In this document: positions 1 through 5,007 of the stretch, piece by piece
How the letters are laid out: every line of letters starts with the position of its first letter
Numbering within the stretch: the stretch's first letter is position 1
Assembly (NCBI RefSeq): GCF_025566985.1
Contig: NZ_JAOQJD010000027.1
Coordinates: 1 to 5,486 of the forward strand
Reading direction: 5' to 3'
DNA from: Aedoeadaptatus acetigenes
GTDB lineage: Bacteria > Bacillota > Clostridia > Tissierellales > Peptoniphilaceae
Length of the DNA: 5,486 bases
Position numbers and translations under genes: made by a program
The notes under the pieces: generated by a model
The model's input: only the letters and a program-made list of their open reading frames with translations
Database searches by the model: none
What the model was told of the DNA's origin: nothing

Positions 1-1
1 G

Positions 2-61
2 CTCGCATACAGGACAAAGAAAGCAGTGGAAGACAAAGACCGTTTACAGTTGACACCTTAA
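2..61 (+). CDS. Possible C-terminal tail of an IS3-family transposase (OrfB), 5' end outside window
   Basis: The second forward frame enters the window open and ends at a TAA at 59-61, giving the 19 residues LAYRTKKAVEDKDRLQLTP. The opening resembles the '(S)P-x-x-YR' ending of IS3-family OrfB integrase proteins, and the stop is followed within 2 bases by a sequence that looks like an IS right end (63-92). That placement is the main support. The first forward frame is also open, to about 171, but its translation is proline- and arginine-rich without recognisable features. Nineteen residues are too few for a firm family call. Confidence 0.35.
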   Translation, partial: LAYRTKKAVEDKDRLQLTP

Positions 62-62
62 G

Positions 63-92
63 AAAAGTGTCCAAAAAAGTGTTGCCATTCCA
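63..92 (+). repeat. Putative right terminal inverted repeat of an IS3-type element
   Basis: Read on the minus strand from 92 inward, the sequence begins TGGAATGGCAACACTTTTTT and continues into GGACAC. IS3-family ends normally start with TG and often carry an 'AGTTGGACA'-like block at this distance, so the layout fits. Internally it holds a 12-nt tandem: AAAAGTGT occurs at 63-70 and again at 75-82. The left partner of the element lies outside the window, so the boundary at 92 is an inference. Confidence 0.35.
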
Positions 93-113
93 GGGCGAAT
101 CGCAACGCCCTGG
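90..113. repeat. 8-bp inverted repeat at the IS/flank junction
   Basis: CCAGGGCG at 90-97 pairs perfectly with CGCCCTGG at 106-113 around an 8-nt loop. No T-run follows on the plus strand (a C-rich stretch does), so it is not a standard intrinsic terminator. It straddles the presumed end of the IS at 92, so it either pre-existed as the target structure or shows that the true IS boundary is further right. Confidence 0.5.
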
Positions 114-266
114 CCCCTTCCCCGGGTTTCAAAGCCGTGTAAGAATCAATTTCTTAGTAAGAACGTAACTTGAATCCATTCCGTTCGCTACGCATTTTGA
201 AAGCTTGAAACAAAAAATTAAAAAGAAAAAAGCAGAATTTAAAAAACAAGAATCCCCATTCTTCCC
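93..266. other. Non-coding spacer upstream of the sigma/amidase operon
   Basis: I see no convincing gene here. The first part (93-140) is GC-rich; from about 195 to 247 the plus strand becomes very A-rich, with two TTGAAA hexamers 8 bp apart (197-202 and 205-210) but no matching -10 at a suitable distance. The A-rich tract might act as a bent or UP-like upstream region, but it lies more than 60 bp from the promoter I can identify. The contrast in composition with the flanking genes marks it as intergenic or residual mobile-element flank. Confidence 0.5.
241..263 (-). terminator. Weak minus-strand hairpin plus T-run
   Basis: AAGAAT (248-253) and ATTCTT (258-263) form a 6-bp stem with a four-base loop. 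Read on the minus strand the stem is followed by G and six Ts (complement of 241-247). The stem is short and AT-rich, so its termination strength is doubtful. Together with the much stronger repeat at 267-303, it could stop leftward transcription coming from the sigma gene region. No leftward gene is visible here. Confidence 0.3.
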
Positions 267-303
267 GGTTATAAGGGCGAGATAACATCTCGCCCTTATA
301 ACC
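267..303. repeat. Perfect 17-bp inverted repeat just upstream of the sigma promoter
   Basis: GGTTATAAGGGCGAGAT at 267-283 is exactly complementary to 287-303, with only AAC between the arms. No T-run follows on the plus strand, and the right arm ends 8 bases before the -35 hexamer at 312. That position suits either an operator for a dimeric regulator or a block against read-through from the upstream IS. On the minus strand a second small hairpin and a T-run follow (241-263). The repeat itself is certain; its function is not. Confidence 0.9.
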
Positions 304-311
304 TACCTGAC

Positions 312-340
312 TTGAACATATGTTTCTTGAGTGGTAAAAT
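312..340 (+). promoter_or_regulatory. Promoter of the sigma/amidase operon, extended -10
   Basis: TTGAAC (312-317) is separated by exactly 17 bp from TAAAAT (335-340), which matches the vegetative -10 consensus at five of six positions. TGG directly before it provides an extended -10 (TGn). Transcription would start near 347, leaving about 43 nt of leader before the ATG at 390. This makes the longer in-frame ATG at 312 impossible as a start from this promoter. The A-rich region between -10 and start is compatible with an unstructured leader. Confidence 0.7.
313..326. promoter_or_regulatory. Candidate LexA/DinR SOS box overlapping the -35
   Basis: TGAACATATGTTTC matches the Gram-positive DinR/LexA consensus CGAACRNRYGTTYC at 13 of 14 positions; only the first base differs. 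Its core AACATATGTT (315-324) is a perfect palindrome. It overlaps the last five bases of the -35 hexamer and runs into the spacer, so a bound repressor would block RNA polymerase. The match and its position are directly visible; LexA binding and DNA-damage induction are inferred. Confidence 0.65.
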
Positions 341-377
341 AAAAGAAAAAACAAAACATTTGTTCATCTTCATCGTG

Positions 378-384
378 AAAGGAG
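378..384 (+). promoter_or_regulatory. Ribosome binding site fixing the sigma gene start at 390
   Basis: AAAGGAG ends 5 nt before ATG 390. The upstream in-frame ATG at 312 has no such site and lies inside the promoter. The 26 extra residues it would add are lysine- and hydrophobic-rich and unlike a sigma region 2 leader. Confidence 0.85.
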
Positions 385-389
385 TCTCT

Positions 390-947
390 ATGGAAAGCCA
401 AATTATCTCTCGTGCCAAAGCCCGTGATCCCGAGGCCCTGGCCCAGTTGCTCGTCGATCTCGTGCCCATTACCCGGGCCACGATCCGCCGCATTCAGCCC
501 TACGCGCAGGATCCGGACAATCTCTACGGCGAGGCGAATCTCATTCTCCTCGACGCCGTGGATGATTTCGATCCCGAGCGGGGCGTGCCTTTTCATCTCT
601 ATTACCGCGCGCGCCTGTCGTATTTCCTTATGGACGATTTAAAGCGCAGCATGAAAAAGCCCACTGTGCCTCTCACGGCGGAAATGGAAGCTGTCGTCGC
701 CGACGTGGTGGACACGGAGGAGGATTTTATTCTCCTGGAGCGGGCCGAGGAGCTGCACCAAATCGTAAACGATCTGCCGATTCGGGAGCGGGCGGTGGTG
801 AGTTTGTATTTTTTCTGCCATCTGTCTCTTTCGGAAATCGCCGCCCGCCTGGGGATTTCTTATCAGACGGTGGCCAACACGAAATCCCGCGCCATGAACC
901 ATTTAAGGAGGATCTATGCTTCTAAACAAACAGTTGATTCACTATAA
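390..947 (+). CDS. Short sigma-70-family factor, phage/bacteriocin type
   Basis: This 185-residue protein is a probable alternative sigma factor that directs RNA polymerase to a special promoter set. Region 2 lies at about residues 45-90: NLYGEANLILLDAVDDFDPE followed by RGVPFHLYYRARLSYFL matches the helix-rich core-binding and -10 recognition segment of sigma-70 proteins. Region 4 lies at about 120-175, with a clear helix-turn-helix at 146-170 (LSLSEIAARLGISYQTVANT). Regions 1 and 3 are absent, as in short ECF-like factors, the clostridial UviA/TcdR/BotR group and phage regulators such as Xpf of PBSX. The start is set by AAAGGAG at 378-384. Its last 32 bases overlap the amidase gene, so the two are cotranscribed and probably translationally coupled. 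A candidate SOS box sits in its promoter. I cannot place it in one subfamily, and its target promoters are not evident in the window. Confidence 0.85.
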   Translation: MESQIISRAKARDPEALAQLLVDLVPITRATIRRIQPYAQDPDNLYGEANLILLDAVDDFDPERGVPFHLYYRARLSYFLMDDLKRSMKKPTVPLTAEMEAVVADVVDTEEDFILLERAEELHQIVNDLPIRERAVVSLYFFCHLSLSEIAARLGISYQTVANTKSRAMNHLRRIYASKQTVDSL

Positions 948-1389
948 TTATTCGTCGAGAAACGGCACCCGCATCGCCTACATCGTGGTCCACGACACGG
1001 GCAATCCCGATCGCGGCGCCGACGCCATGGCCCATTACCGCTATTTCTCAGGCGGCAACCGAAGGGCAAGCGTCCATTATTTCGTGGATGACAAGGGCGT
1101 GGTGCAAATCATCGAAGATGCCTACGCCGCCTGGCACTGCGGCGATGGACATGGAGCCCACGGCATCACCAATCGCAATTCCATCGGCGTGGAGATTTGC
1201 ATCAATCAGGGCATCGACCGGAAGGCCGCCCTGGCCCACGCCCGCAATTTGGTGAAAGAGCTCATGGCCTTTTATCGCATCCCGAAAGACCATGTGGTGC
1301 GCCATTTCGACGCGTCGCGAAAAATTTGCCCCCATAGCATGGCAAAAAACAATTGGGCCGAGTGGTGGGGCTTCTGGGAAAGTCTGTAA
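916..1389 (+). CDS. N-acetylmuramoyl-L-alanine amidase (amidase_2 / T7 lysozyme-like)
   Basis: This 157-residue zinc amidase should cut the bond between N-acetylmuramic acid and L-Ala of the stem peptide. Expected zinc ligands are all present: His26 in YIVVHDTGN, His130 in VVRHFDASRKICPH and Cys138 in the same motif; Lys136, two residues before the Cys, matches the catalytic Lys of T7 lysozyme. SVHYFVD (52-58) and the GVEIC strand (91-95) are also typical of the fold. The protein is a bare catalytic domain: no signal peptide, membrane segment or wall-binding repeat, so it would need a holin, membrane damage or cell lysis to reach the wall. The start is supported by AAGGAGG at 905-911, only 4 nt from the ATG and inside the end of the sigma gene. 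It is the last gene before the terminator at 1424. Family assignment is secure; a lytic rather than recycling role is inferred from context. Confidence 0.92.
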   Translation: MLLNKQLIHYNYSSRNGTRIAYIVVHDTGNPDRGADAMAHYRYFSGGNRRASVHYFVDDKGVVQIIEDAYAAWHCGDGHGAHGITNRNSIGVEICINQGIDRKAALAHARNLVKELMAFYRIPKDHVVRHFDASRKICPHSMAKNNWAEWWGFWESL

Positions 1390-1423
1390 TATCCGCCACT
1401 GCCCCACAGATTCCTTCCACGAT

Positions 1424-1447
1424 ACGAGCCTTCGGGCTCGTTTTTTT
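1424..1447 (+). terminator. Intrinsic terminator of the sigma/amidase operon
   Basis: ACGAGCC (1424-1430) and GGCTCGT (1435-1441) form a 7-bp stem closed by a TTCG tetraloop of the very stable C(UUCG)G type. An uninterrupted run of Ts follows to 1447. It lies 35 bp after the amidase stop. On the minus strand no T-run follows, so it acts rightward only. Confidence 0.93.
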
Positions 1448-1471
1448 ATTGCACTTCGATTAGGAATTCAA

Positions 1472-1526
1472 GCCATTAAAAGACCCCCGAAGTTGGATTT
1501 TTGGTCCGACTTTGGGGGGCAGTGCA
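1472..1526 (-). mobile_element. Remnant left end of an IS150-like IS3 element
   Basis: Read leftward from 1526, the sequence starts TGCACTGCCCCCCAAAGTCG and continues through a matching hairpin to GGGGGTCTTTTAATGGC. This closely follows the left end of the element at 5138-5195, differing by a few substitutions and single-base gaps and including the same TTTTAATGGC at the start of orfA. Similarity stops immediately after the ATG: the next in-frame codon after ATG GCT is TGA. So only the tip of the element survives, inverted relative to the copy at the right edge. ATTGCACT at 1448-1455 and AGTGCAAT at 1521-1528 form an inverted pair that could mark a 77-81 bp internally deleted element, but only the outer bases match. 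Confidence 0.8.
1477..1520 (-). terminator. IS-derived hairpin likely terminating the D-Asp operon
   Basis: The arms 1505-1520 and 1482-1497 pair with 13 of 16 matches around a 7-nt loop. Read on the minus strand the stem ends in GGGGGTC and is followed at once by TTTT. It begins about 33 bp after the stop of the ATP-grasp gene, and I see no other terminator-like structure in that gap. The terminal repeat of the old IS therefore probably serves as the 3' end of the leftward operon. The short T-run makes moderate rather than complete termination likely. Confidence 0.55.
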
Positions 1527-1552
1527 ATGTCCTCGGTTTTTTGTGTGTGAAA

Positions 1553-2764
1553 TCAGTCGTTTTGCCGCTGGGGCTCGTAGTGGGGATAGTATTTCCGCGT
1601 GGAGATGCGGCGGCGCATATAATCCAGCCAGCGGGGAAGGGAGCGGTCTTTTTCGTACCACTGGGTAAAGGTGAAGCCTTTTTTCAGAGAGGCTTCGATT
1701 AAGTCTTTGTCCTTTTCGCTGCCGTATTTTCTCAGTACGGCGGGATCCACGAAGAGCCACAGGCCGCGCTCGTCGTGGTAGTGGCAGGGCGGCGTTTCCT
1801 CGGCGATGAGATCCTGCACCGGGTAGGTCATGAAATTGCAGCCGCCGGCGGTCATGTAGTAGGACGAGCGGCCTTGGCGAATGTTGATTTCGAACACTTT
1901 GTAGCTATCGTCTCGCACATCGTATTTCAAATCGAAATTGGCGAAGCCCCGGTAGTCGATGGCCTTTAAAAAGGCTTCGTATTGATCGTAAAGGGCCTGA
2001 TCCCCCATGGTCAAAAGGGCGTTGTAATTGCCGATTTCATAGGGCAGGCATTCGTCCAAGAGGCATTTGCCCAGACACATCATGGTCACCGCACCCCGGG
2101 TGTCCACGTAGGCGTTTAAGACGTACATGGCGGAGGAGTTGCCGGGAATAAAGTCTTGGGCGATGAGATCGCCTTTGTAGCCGGCGGCGTAAATGTCGTT
2201 TACCACCCGGGCCAGTTCTTCGGCGTCTTGGATTTTGTAAAATTTCTTTTTCCCTTCGAAGTGCAGATGCACGAAGGCGATGCTGTCGTTGGCCTTGAGA
2301 CCGATGGGGTAGGTAAGGCCAAGGTCCAAATCGTGTTTGTTTTCTTCCGTAATGATCACGGTCTTCGGGTAATGGAGGCCGTATTCTTCGCAAATGGCGT
2401 AGAAATCTTCTTTGTTTTCCAGCTTTTGCTGAAGATCGTAGTCGATGTAGTTAAAGCGGAAGCGGTCCTTCAGTTCCTCCTTGTGCTTGGCAATAAGGGC
2501 CGTGTAGCCGTCGGAGCAGGAGGTGAGGAGTAGGGGCAGATTTTCCCCCTTGAAGCGATCGTAAATGGCCTCCATAACGGGCATAAAGCCCGCCTCCGTG
2601 TCGAAGCCTTCGTGCACTTCCACGTCCACGATTTTCGATTTCCGCGTAAAGCGCAGGGGCTTCACGCCGTAGGCGTAGGAATGCACGCCGTAGGCCTCGT
2701 GAAGGGAGCGGGCCACGCCGTAGGCGTTGTTGTCCGTGCCTAAAACAATTGAAATAAATTCCAT
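1553..2764 (-). CDS. ATP-grasp carboxylate-amine ligase, D-aspartate ligase-like
   Basis: This 403-residue cytoplasmic enzyme has the layout of ATP-grasp ligases, which form an acyl-phosphate and join it to an amine. Visible landmarks are an N-terminal LGTDNNAYGVARSLHEAYG segment (8-26), the ATP-binding lysine region YPIGLKANDS (152-161), LIAQDFIPGNS (200-210), FANFDLKYD (274-282) and the metal/phosphate motif FEINIRQGRSSYY (291-303). The last two resemble the family of Enterococcus faecium D-aspartate ligase (Asl), which adds D-Asp to the side chain of the third stem-peptide residue in peptidoglycan precursors. The neighbour upstream is an aspartate racemase-type gene whose TAA overlaps this ATG by one base (TAATG), the same partnership as in enterococci. 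The ribosome binding site is weak (AGAGGG), which fits re-initiation from the upstream gene. Substrate is inferred; D-Glu or another amino acid cannot be excluded. Confidence 0.8.
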   Translation of the reverse strand: MEFISIVLGTDNNAYGVARSLHEAYGVHSYAYGVKPLRFTRKSKIVDVEVHEGFDTEAGFMPVMEAIYDRFKGENLPLLLTSCSDGYTALIAKHKEELKDRFRFNYIDYDLQQKLENKEDFYAICEEYGLHYPKTVIITEENKHDLDLGLTYPIGLKANDSIAFVHLHFEGKKKFYKIQDAEELARVVNDIYAAGYKGDLIAQDFIPGNSSAMYVLNAYVDTRGAVTMMCLGKCLLDECLPYEIGNYNALLTMGDQALYDQYEAFLKAIDYRGFANFDLKYDVRDDSYKVFEINIRQGRSSYYMTAGGCNFMTYPVQDLIAEETPPCHYHDERGLWLFVDPAVLRKYGSEKDKDLIEASLKKGFTFTQWYEKDRSLPRWLDYMRRRISTRKYYPHYEPQRQND

Positions 2765-3441
2765 TATACCCTCTTTCTGCCGCAGCGGGCGATAATCACA
2801 TCGCCTAAGACTTGGGTGGTGTCCACCACTTTTTCGTGGTCGATGCCGATGGTGGAAAGTTCCGTGCAGGCGAGGATCACCACGGCGTCTTTCGTGTACT
2901 TGGCGATGAGTTCGTCCATGACGGGGAAGCGGGTTTGGCCCAGTTCCTTCACATCGTAGATCACCCGGGTAATCTGCGTCTGTTCCTCGGCGTCGGGATA
3001 GACTACTCCCAGGTCGTGGCCCTTTGCGTAGCGATCGTAAAGCTTCGCCGAGGTGGTGCCTTCCGTGGCGAAGACCGCCACTTTCTTCGCCCCCATGGCT
3101 TTGCAGCGGGCCAGGGTTTCGTCGATCATATTGATGATTTTTCCGTCGGCCATGGATTCCATGGCGTCGAAAAAGTAGTGGCCCGTGTTGCAGGGAAAGG
3201 CGATGAGGGGCACCTTCAGTGCGTTTAAAATTTCGTAGTCGCCCTTCACGGCGTCGAGAAAATCCTCGTCTTTTCCGTGGAGAATCACGTCGGTGCGGTC
3301 GGGCAATGTGGCGTGATTTAAAATCAAGGCGTTAATGTGGTCTTGGTCTTTATTGGCGGCGGTGTGGCGGACGATGTAGTCGAAGAGGACGGAGGTGGCC
3401 AAGGGCCCCATGCCGCCGACGATGCCTAATTCATAGTTCAT
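2764..3441 (-). CDS. Aspartate/glutamate racemase family protein, aspartate-racemase type
   Basis: This 225-residue PLP-independent racemase uses two cysteines to interconvert L- and D-amino acids. Both are present: Cys84 in FPCNTGHYF and Cys192 in ILACTELS. The N-terminus GIVGGMGPLAT (6-16) followed by DQDHI (32-36) and LPDRT (46-50) is the signature of the aspartate racemase/YgeA branch; cell-wall glutamate racemase MurI starts differently (around a DSGVGG motif). Length is normal for the branch. The start is supported by AAAGGA at 3451-3456, 9 nt from the ATG. It is the first gene of a two-gene leftward operon with the D-Asp ligase-like gene, which suggests it makes D-Asp for that enzyme. 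The last residues (ARCGRKRV) are basic and the gene ends in the one-base overlap. Actual substrate is inferred from neighbours. Confidence 0.88.
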   Translation of the reverse strand: MNYELGIVGGMGPLATSVLFDYIVRHTAANKDQDHINALILNHATLPDRTDVILHGKDEDFLDAVKGDYEILNALKVPLIAFPCNTGHYFFDAMESMADGKIINMIDETLARCKAMGAKKVAVFATEGTTSAKLYDRYAKGHDLGVVYPDAEEQTQITRVIYDVKELGQTRFPVMDELIAKYTKDAVVILACTELSTIGIDHEKVVDTTQVLGDVIIARCGRKRV

Positions 3442-3470
3442 AGTGTCAGATCCTTTATCCTGTTTTCTTT

Positions 3471-3479
3471 ATTGTACCA
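3471..3479 (-). promoter_or_regulatory. Extended -10 promoter element for the racemase/ligase operon
   Basis: On the minus strand, TGG followed by TACAAT gives an extended -10 with five of six consensus bases. I find no convincing -35 hexamer 16-18 bp upstream. Transcription would start near 3464, about 23 nt before the start codon, and the AAAGGA site lies in between. This would make the operon independent of selO, though read-through from selO remains possible because no strong terminator separates them. Confidence 0.45.
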
Positions 3480-3503
3480 CAGAGGCGGCGTCGCGCCGGT
3501 GAA

Positions 3504-3536
3504 GCGGGACAATTTTAGGCAAAGCTTAAGTCCCGC
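3504..3536. repeat. 7-bp inverted repeat at the end of selO
   Basis: GCGGGAC (3504-3510) is complementary to GTCCCGC (3530-3536) with a 19-nt loop. The right arm includes the last codons of selO. No T-run follows in the leftward direction, so it is at best a weak terminator or mRNA-stabilising hairpin between selO and the racemase gene. A nearby CGGCG/CGCCG hairpin around 3486-3498 also lacks a T-run. Confidence 0.3.
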
Positions 3537-4926
3537 AAAAGGTTTTGTAGCCGGGGATGGACGGGGCGCCCCTTAAGGCCATCTGCTCTTCGTTGTGGGC
3601 GTAGGGCTCTTGCAAAAGCTTCATAAAGTGCAGCAGGAACGTTTTATCTCCCGCCTCCGCTTCCTGAATGGCCCGCTCCACGAGGTAATTGCGCGGGAAG
3701 ATGGCGGGATTGTTTGCGCGGCGAATTCCGTCGCCTGCATCCCCTGTGGCCGAAAGAATTTTTTCGTAGAGGACGGCGAAACCGGGGGACCAATCATCCC
3801 GCTCGTCGCCGTAGGTGAGGCGGAGAAAGGATTCGTTGTAATCCAGCTCCTCTTTCATCAAAAGATCCAGCCATTCGTTGATCAGCCCGTAGACCGAGTC
3901 GTTCGCATCGTCAAAGCCCAGGCGGCGGGCCATGTAGCGGAAGTAAGCTTTTTGGAAGGTGTCGCCGTAGATTTTGAGGGCGGCCGTAATTTTTTCATCC
4001 CGCACCTTTTCGTCGCCGAGAATGTCTCCCAAAGCTTCGCCCAGTTTCGACAGATTGTACACGCCGATCTGCCCCTGATTTTCGAAGCGGTAGCGGCCGA
4101 AGTGGTCGATGGAGCTGAACACCGTCTTGGGATTAAAGGTATCCAAAAAAGCGCAGGGGCCGTAGTCGATGGTTTCCCCGGAAATGGTCATATTGTCCGT
4201 GTTCATGACCCCGTGGACGAAGCCCAAGGCCATCCAGCGGGCGATGAGATCCGCCTGGCGCTCGGCCACGCGGATGAGCCATTTCCCCCCGCGATCCGGG
4301 GCGTGGAGGAGATCCGGATCGTGGCGTTCGATGGCGTAGTCCAAAAGCACGGCCACGTCGCCGCCGATGGAGGCGAGCCACTCGAAAGTGCCCACGCGCA
4401 AATGGCTATCGGCCACGCGGGTTAAAATGGCGCCCTGCTCACGCTCCGTGCGCTGCACATATTGCCCGGTGGTTACCACGGCCAGGGCCCGGGTCGTGGG
4501 CACGCCCAAATGGACCATGGCTTCGCTTAAAATATATTCCCGGAGCATGGGGCCCAGAGCTGCCCGGCCGTCGCCCATGCGGGAGAAGGGCGTCTGCCCC
4601 GCCCCTTTTAGCTGAATGTCCACGCGGCGGCCATCGGGCGCGATCTGCTCGCCGAGAAGAATGGCCCGCCCGTCGCCCAACATGGCCGGGTAGCCGAACT
4701 GATGGCCCATGTAGGCCATGGCAAGGGAGGCGGCCCCCTCGGGCAGGGCGTTGCCGCTTAAATAGGCGAGGCCTTCCTCGGAGAAAAGGGCCTCGTCGTT
4801 TATGCCCAGCTCCCGGGCCAAAGCATTGTTCGTAATAAAAAACGCGGGATCCACCACCGGCGTGGGCTCCACCTTTCGGTAGAACCGCCGAGGCAGGCGC
4901 GCATATGAATTGTCAAAATTAAACAT
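3526..4926 (-). CDS. selO: Protein adenylyltransferase SelO (YdiU/UPF0061 family)
   Basis: This 466-residue protein is a full-length SelO, a pseudokinase-fold enzyme that transfers AMP from ATP to hydroxyl side chains of proteins and is linked to redox stress. Landmarks in order: FDNSYARLP (4-12), AYMGHQFGYPAMLGDGRAIL (71-90), QLKGAGQTPFSRMGDGRA (105-122) with nucleotide-binding Lys107, REYILSEAM (129-137) with Glu136, GVPTTRAL (141-148), FVHGVMNTDN (236-245) with catalytic Asp244/Asn245, and TIDYGPCAFLD (252-262) with metal-binding Asp254. All key residues look intact. The C-terminus is YKTFCGT; Cys464 is third from the end, where vertebrate SelO carries selenocysteine. Cys258 is the only other cysteine. 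The ATG at 4926 fits the family's N-terminus and has a modest GGTGA site. The gene lies 84 bp upstream of the racemase gene on the same strand; a functional link to it is not obvious. Confidence 0.96.
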   Translation of the reverse strand: MFNFDNSYARLPRRFYRKVEPTPVVDPAFFITNNALARELGINDEALFSEEGLAYLSGNALPEGAASLAMAYMGHQFGYPAMLGDGRAILLGEQIAPDGRRVDIQLKGAGQTPFSRMGDGRAALGPMLREYILSEAMVHLGVPTTRALAVVTTGQYVQRTEREQGAILTRVADSHLRVGTFEWLASIGGDVAVLLDYAIERHDPDLLHAPDRGGKWLIRVAERQADLIARWMALGFVHGVMNTDNMTISGETIDYGPCAFLDTFNPKTVFSSIDHFGRYRFENQGQIGVYNLSKLGEALGDILGDEKVRDEKITAALKIYGDTFQKAYFRYMARRLGFDDANDSVYGLINEWLDLLMKEELDYNESFLRLTYGDERDDWSPGFAVLYEKILSATGDAGDGIRRANNPAIFPRNYLVERAIQEAEAGDKTFLLHFMKLLQEPYAHNEEQMALRGAPSIPGYKTFCGT

Positions 4927-4930
4927 AATA

Positions 4931-4940
4931 TCACCGGTGA
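4931..4940 (-). promoter_or_regulatory. Shine-Dalgarno site of selO inside a 10-bp palindrome
   Basis: TCACCGGTGA is perfectly self-complementary, and its minus-strand GGTGA half ends about 4 nt before the selO ATG. It is the only ribosome-binding sequence near this start. A site hidden in a palindrome might reduce translation or bind a protein, but a ten-base palindrome with no loop cannot fold well by itself, so this may be chance. Confidence 0.4.
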
Positions 4941-4978
4941 ATACTTACCCGCAAAAGAAGCTCACTACCCATAGGTAT

Positions 4979-5007
4979 CTAATAGGAAAAATCATACGCC
5001 TTGGAAA
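4979..5007 (-). promoter_or_regulatory. Weak candidate promoter for selO
   Basis: On the minus strand TTTCCA (5007-5002) and TATTAG (4984-4979) are spaced by 17 bp, each matching four of six consensus bases. The -35 would lie in the last codons of the possible gene fragment 4992-5135. No better pair was found between 4927 and 5137. Confidence 0.25.

Noticed and set aside
267..303. Calling the 17-bp inverted repeat a rightward intrinsic terminator
   Set aside because: No T-run follows on the plus strand and a promoter starts 8 bp later.
312..389. Upstream in-frame ATG at 312 adding 26 residues to the sigma factor
   Set aside because: That ATG falls on the -35 region of the promoter and lacks a Shine-Dalgarno, while ATG 390 has a strong one.
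154..596. Several minus-strand open frames (65-97 codons) around the sigma promoter and gene start
   Set aside because: They overlap the promoter, the inverted repeat or the sigma gene in antisense and show no family features.
3595..4425. 276-codon plus-strand open frame opposite selO
   Set aside because: It lies wholly antisense to a well-conserved SelO, has no recognisable domain or good ribosome binding site, and is explained by GC-rich codon bias of the real gene.
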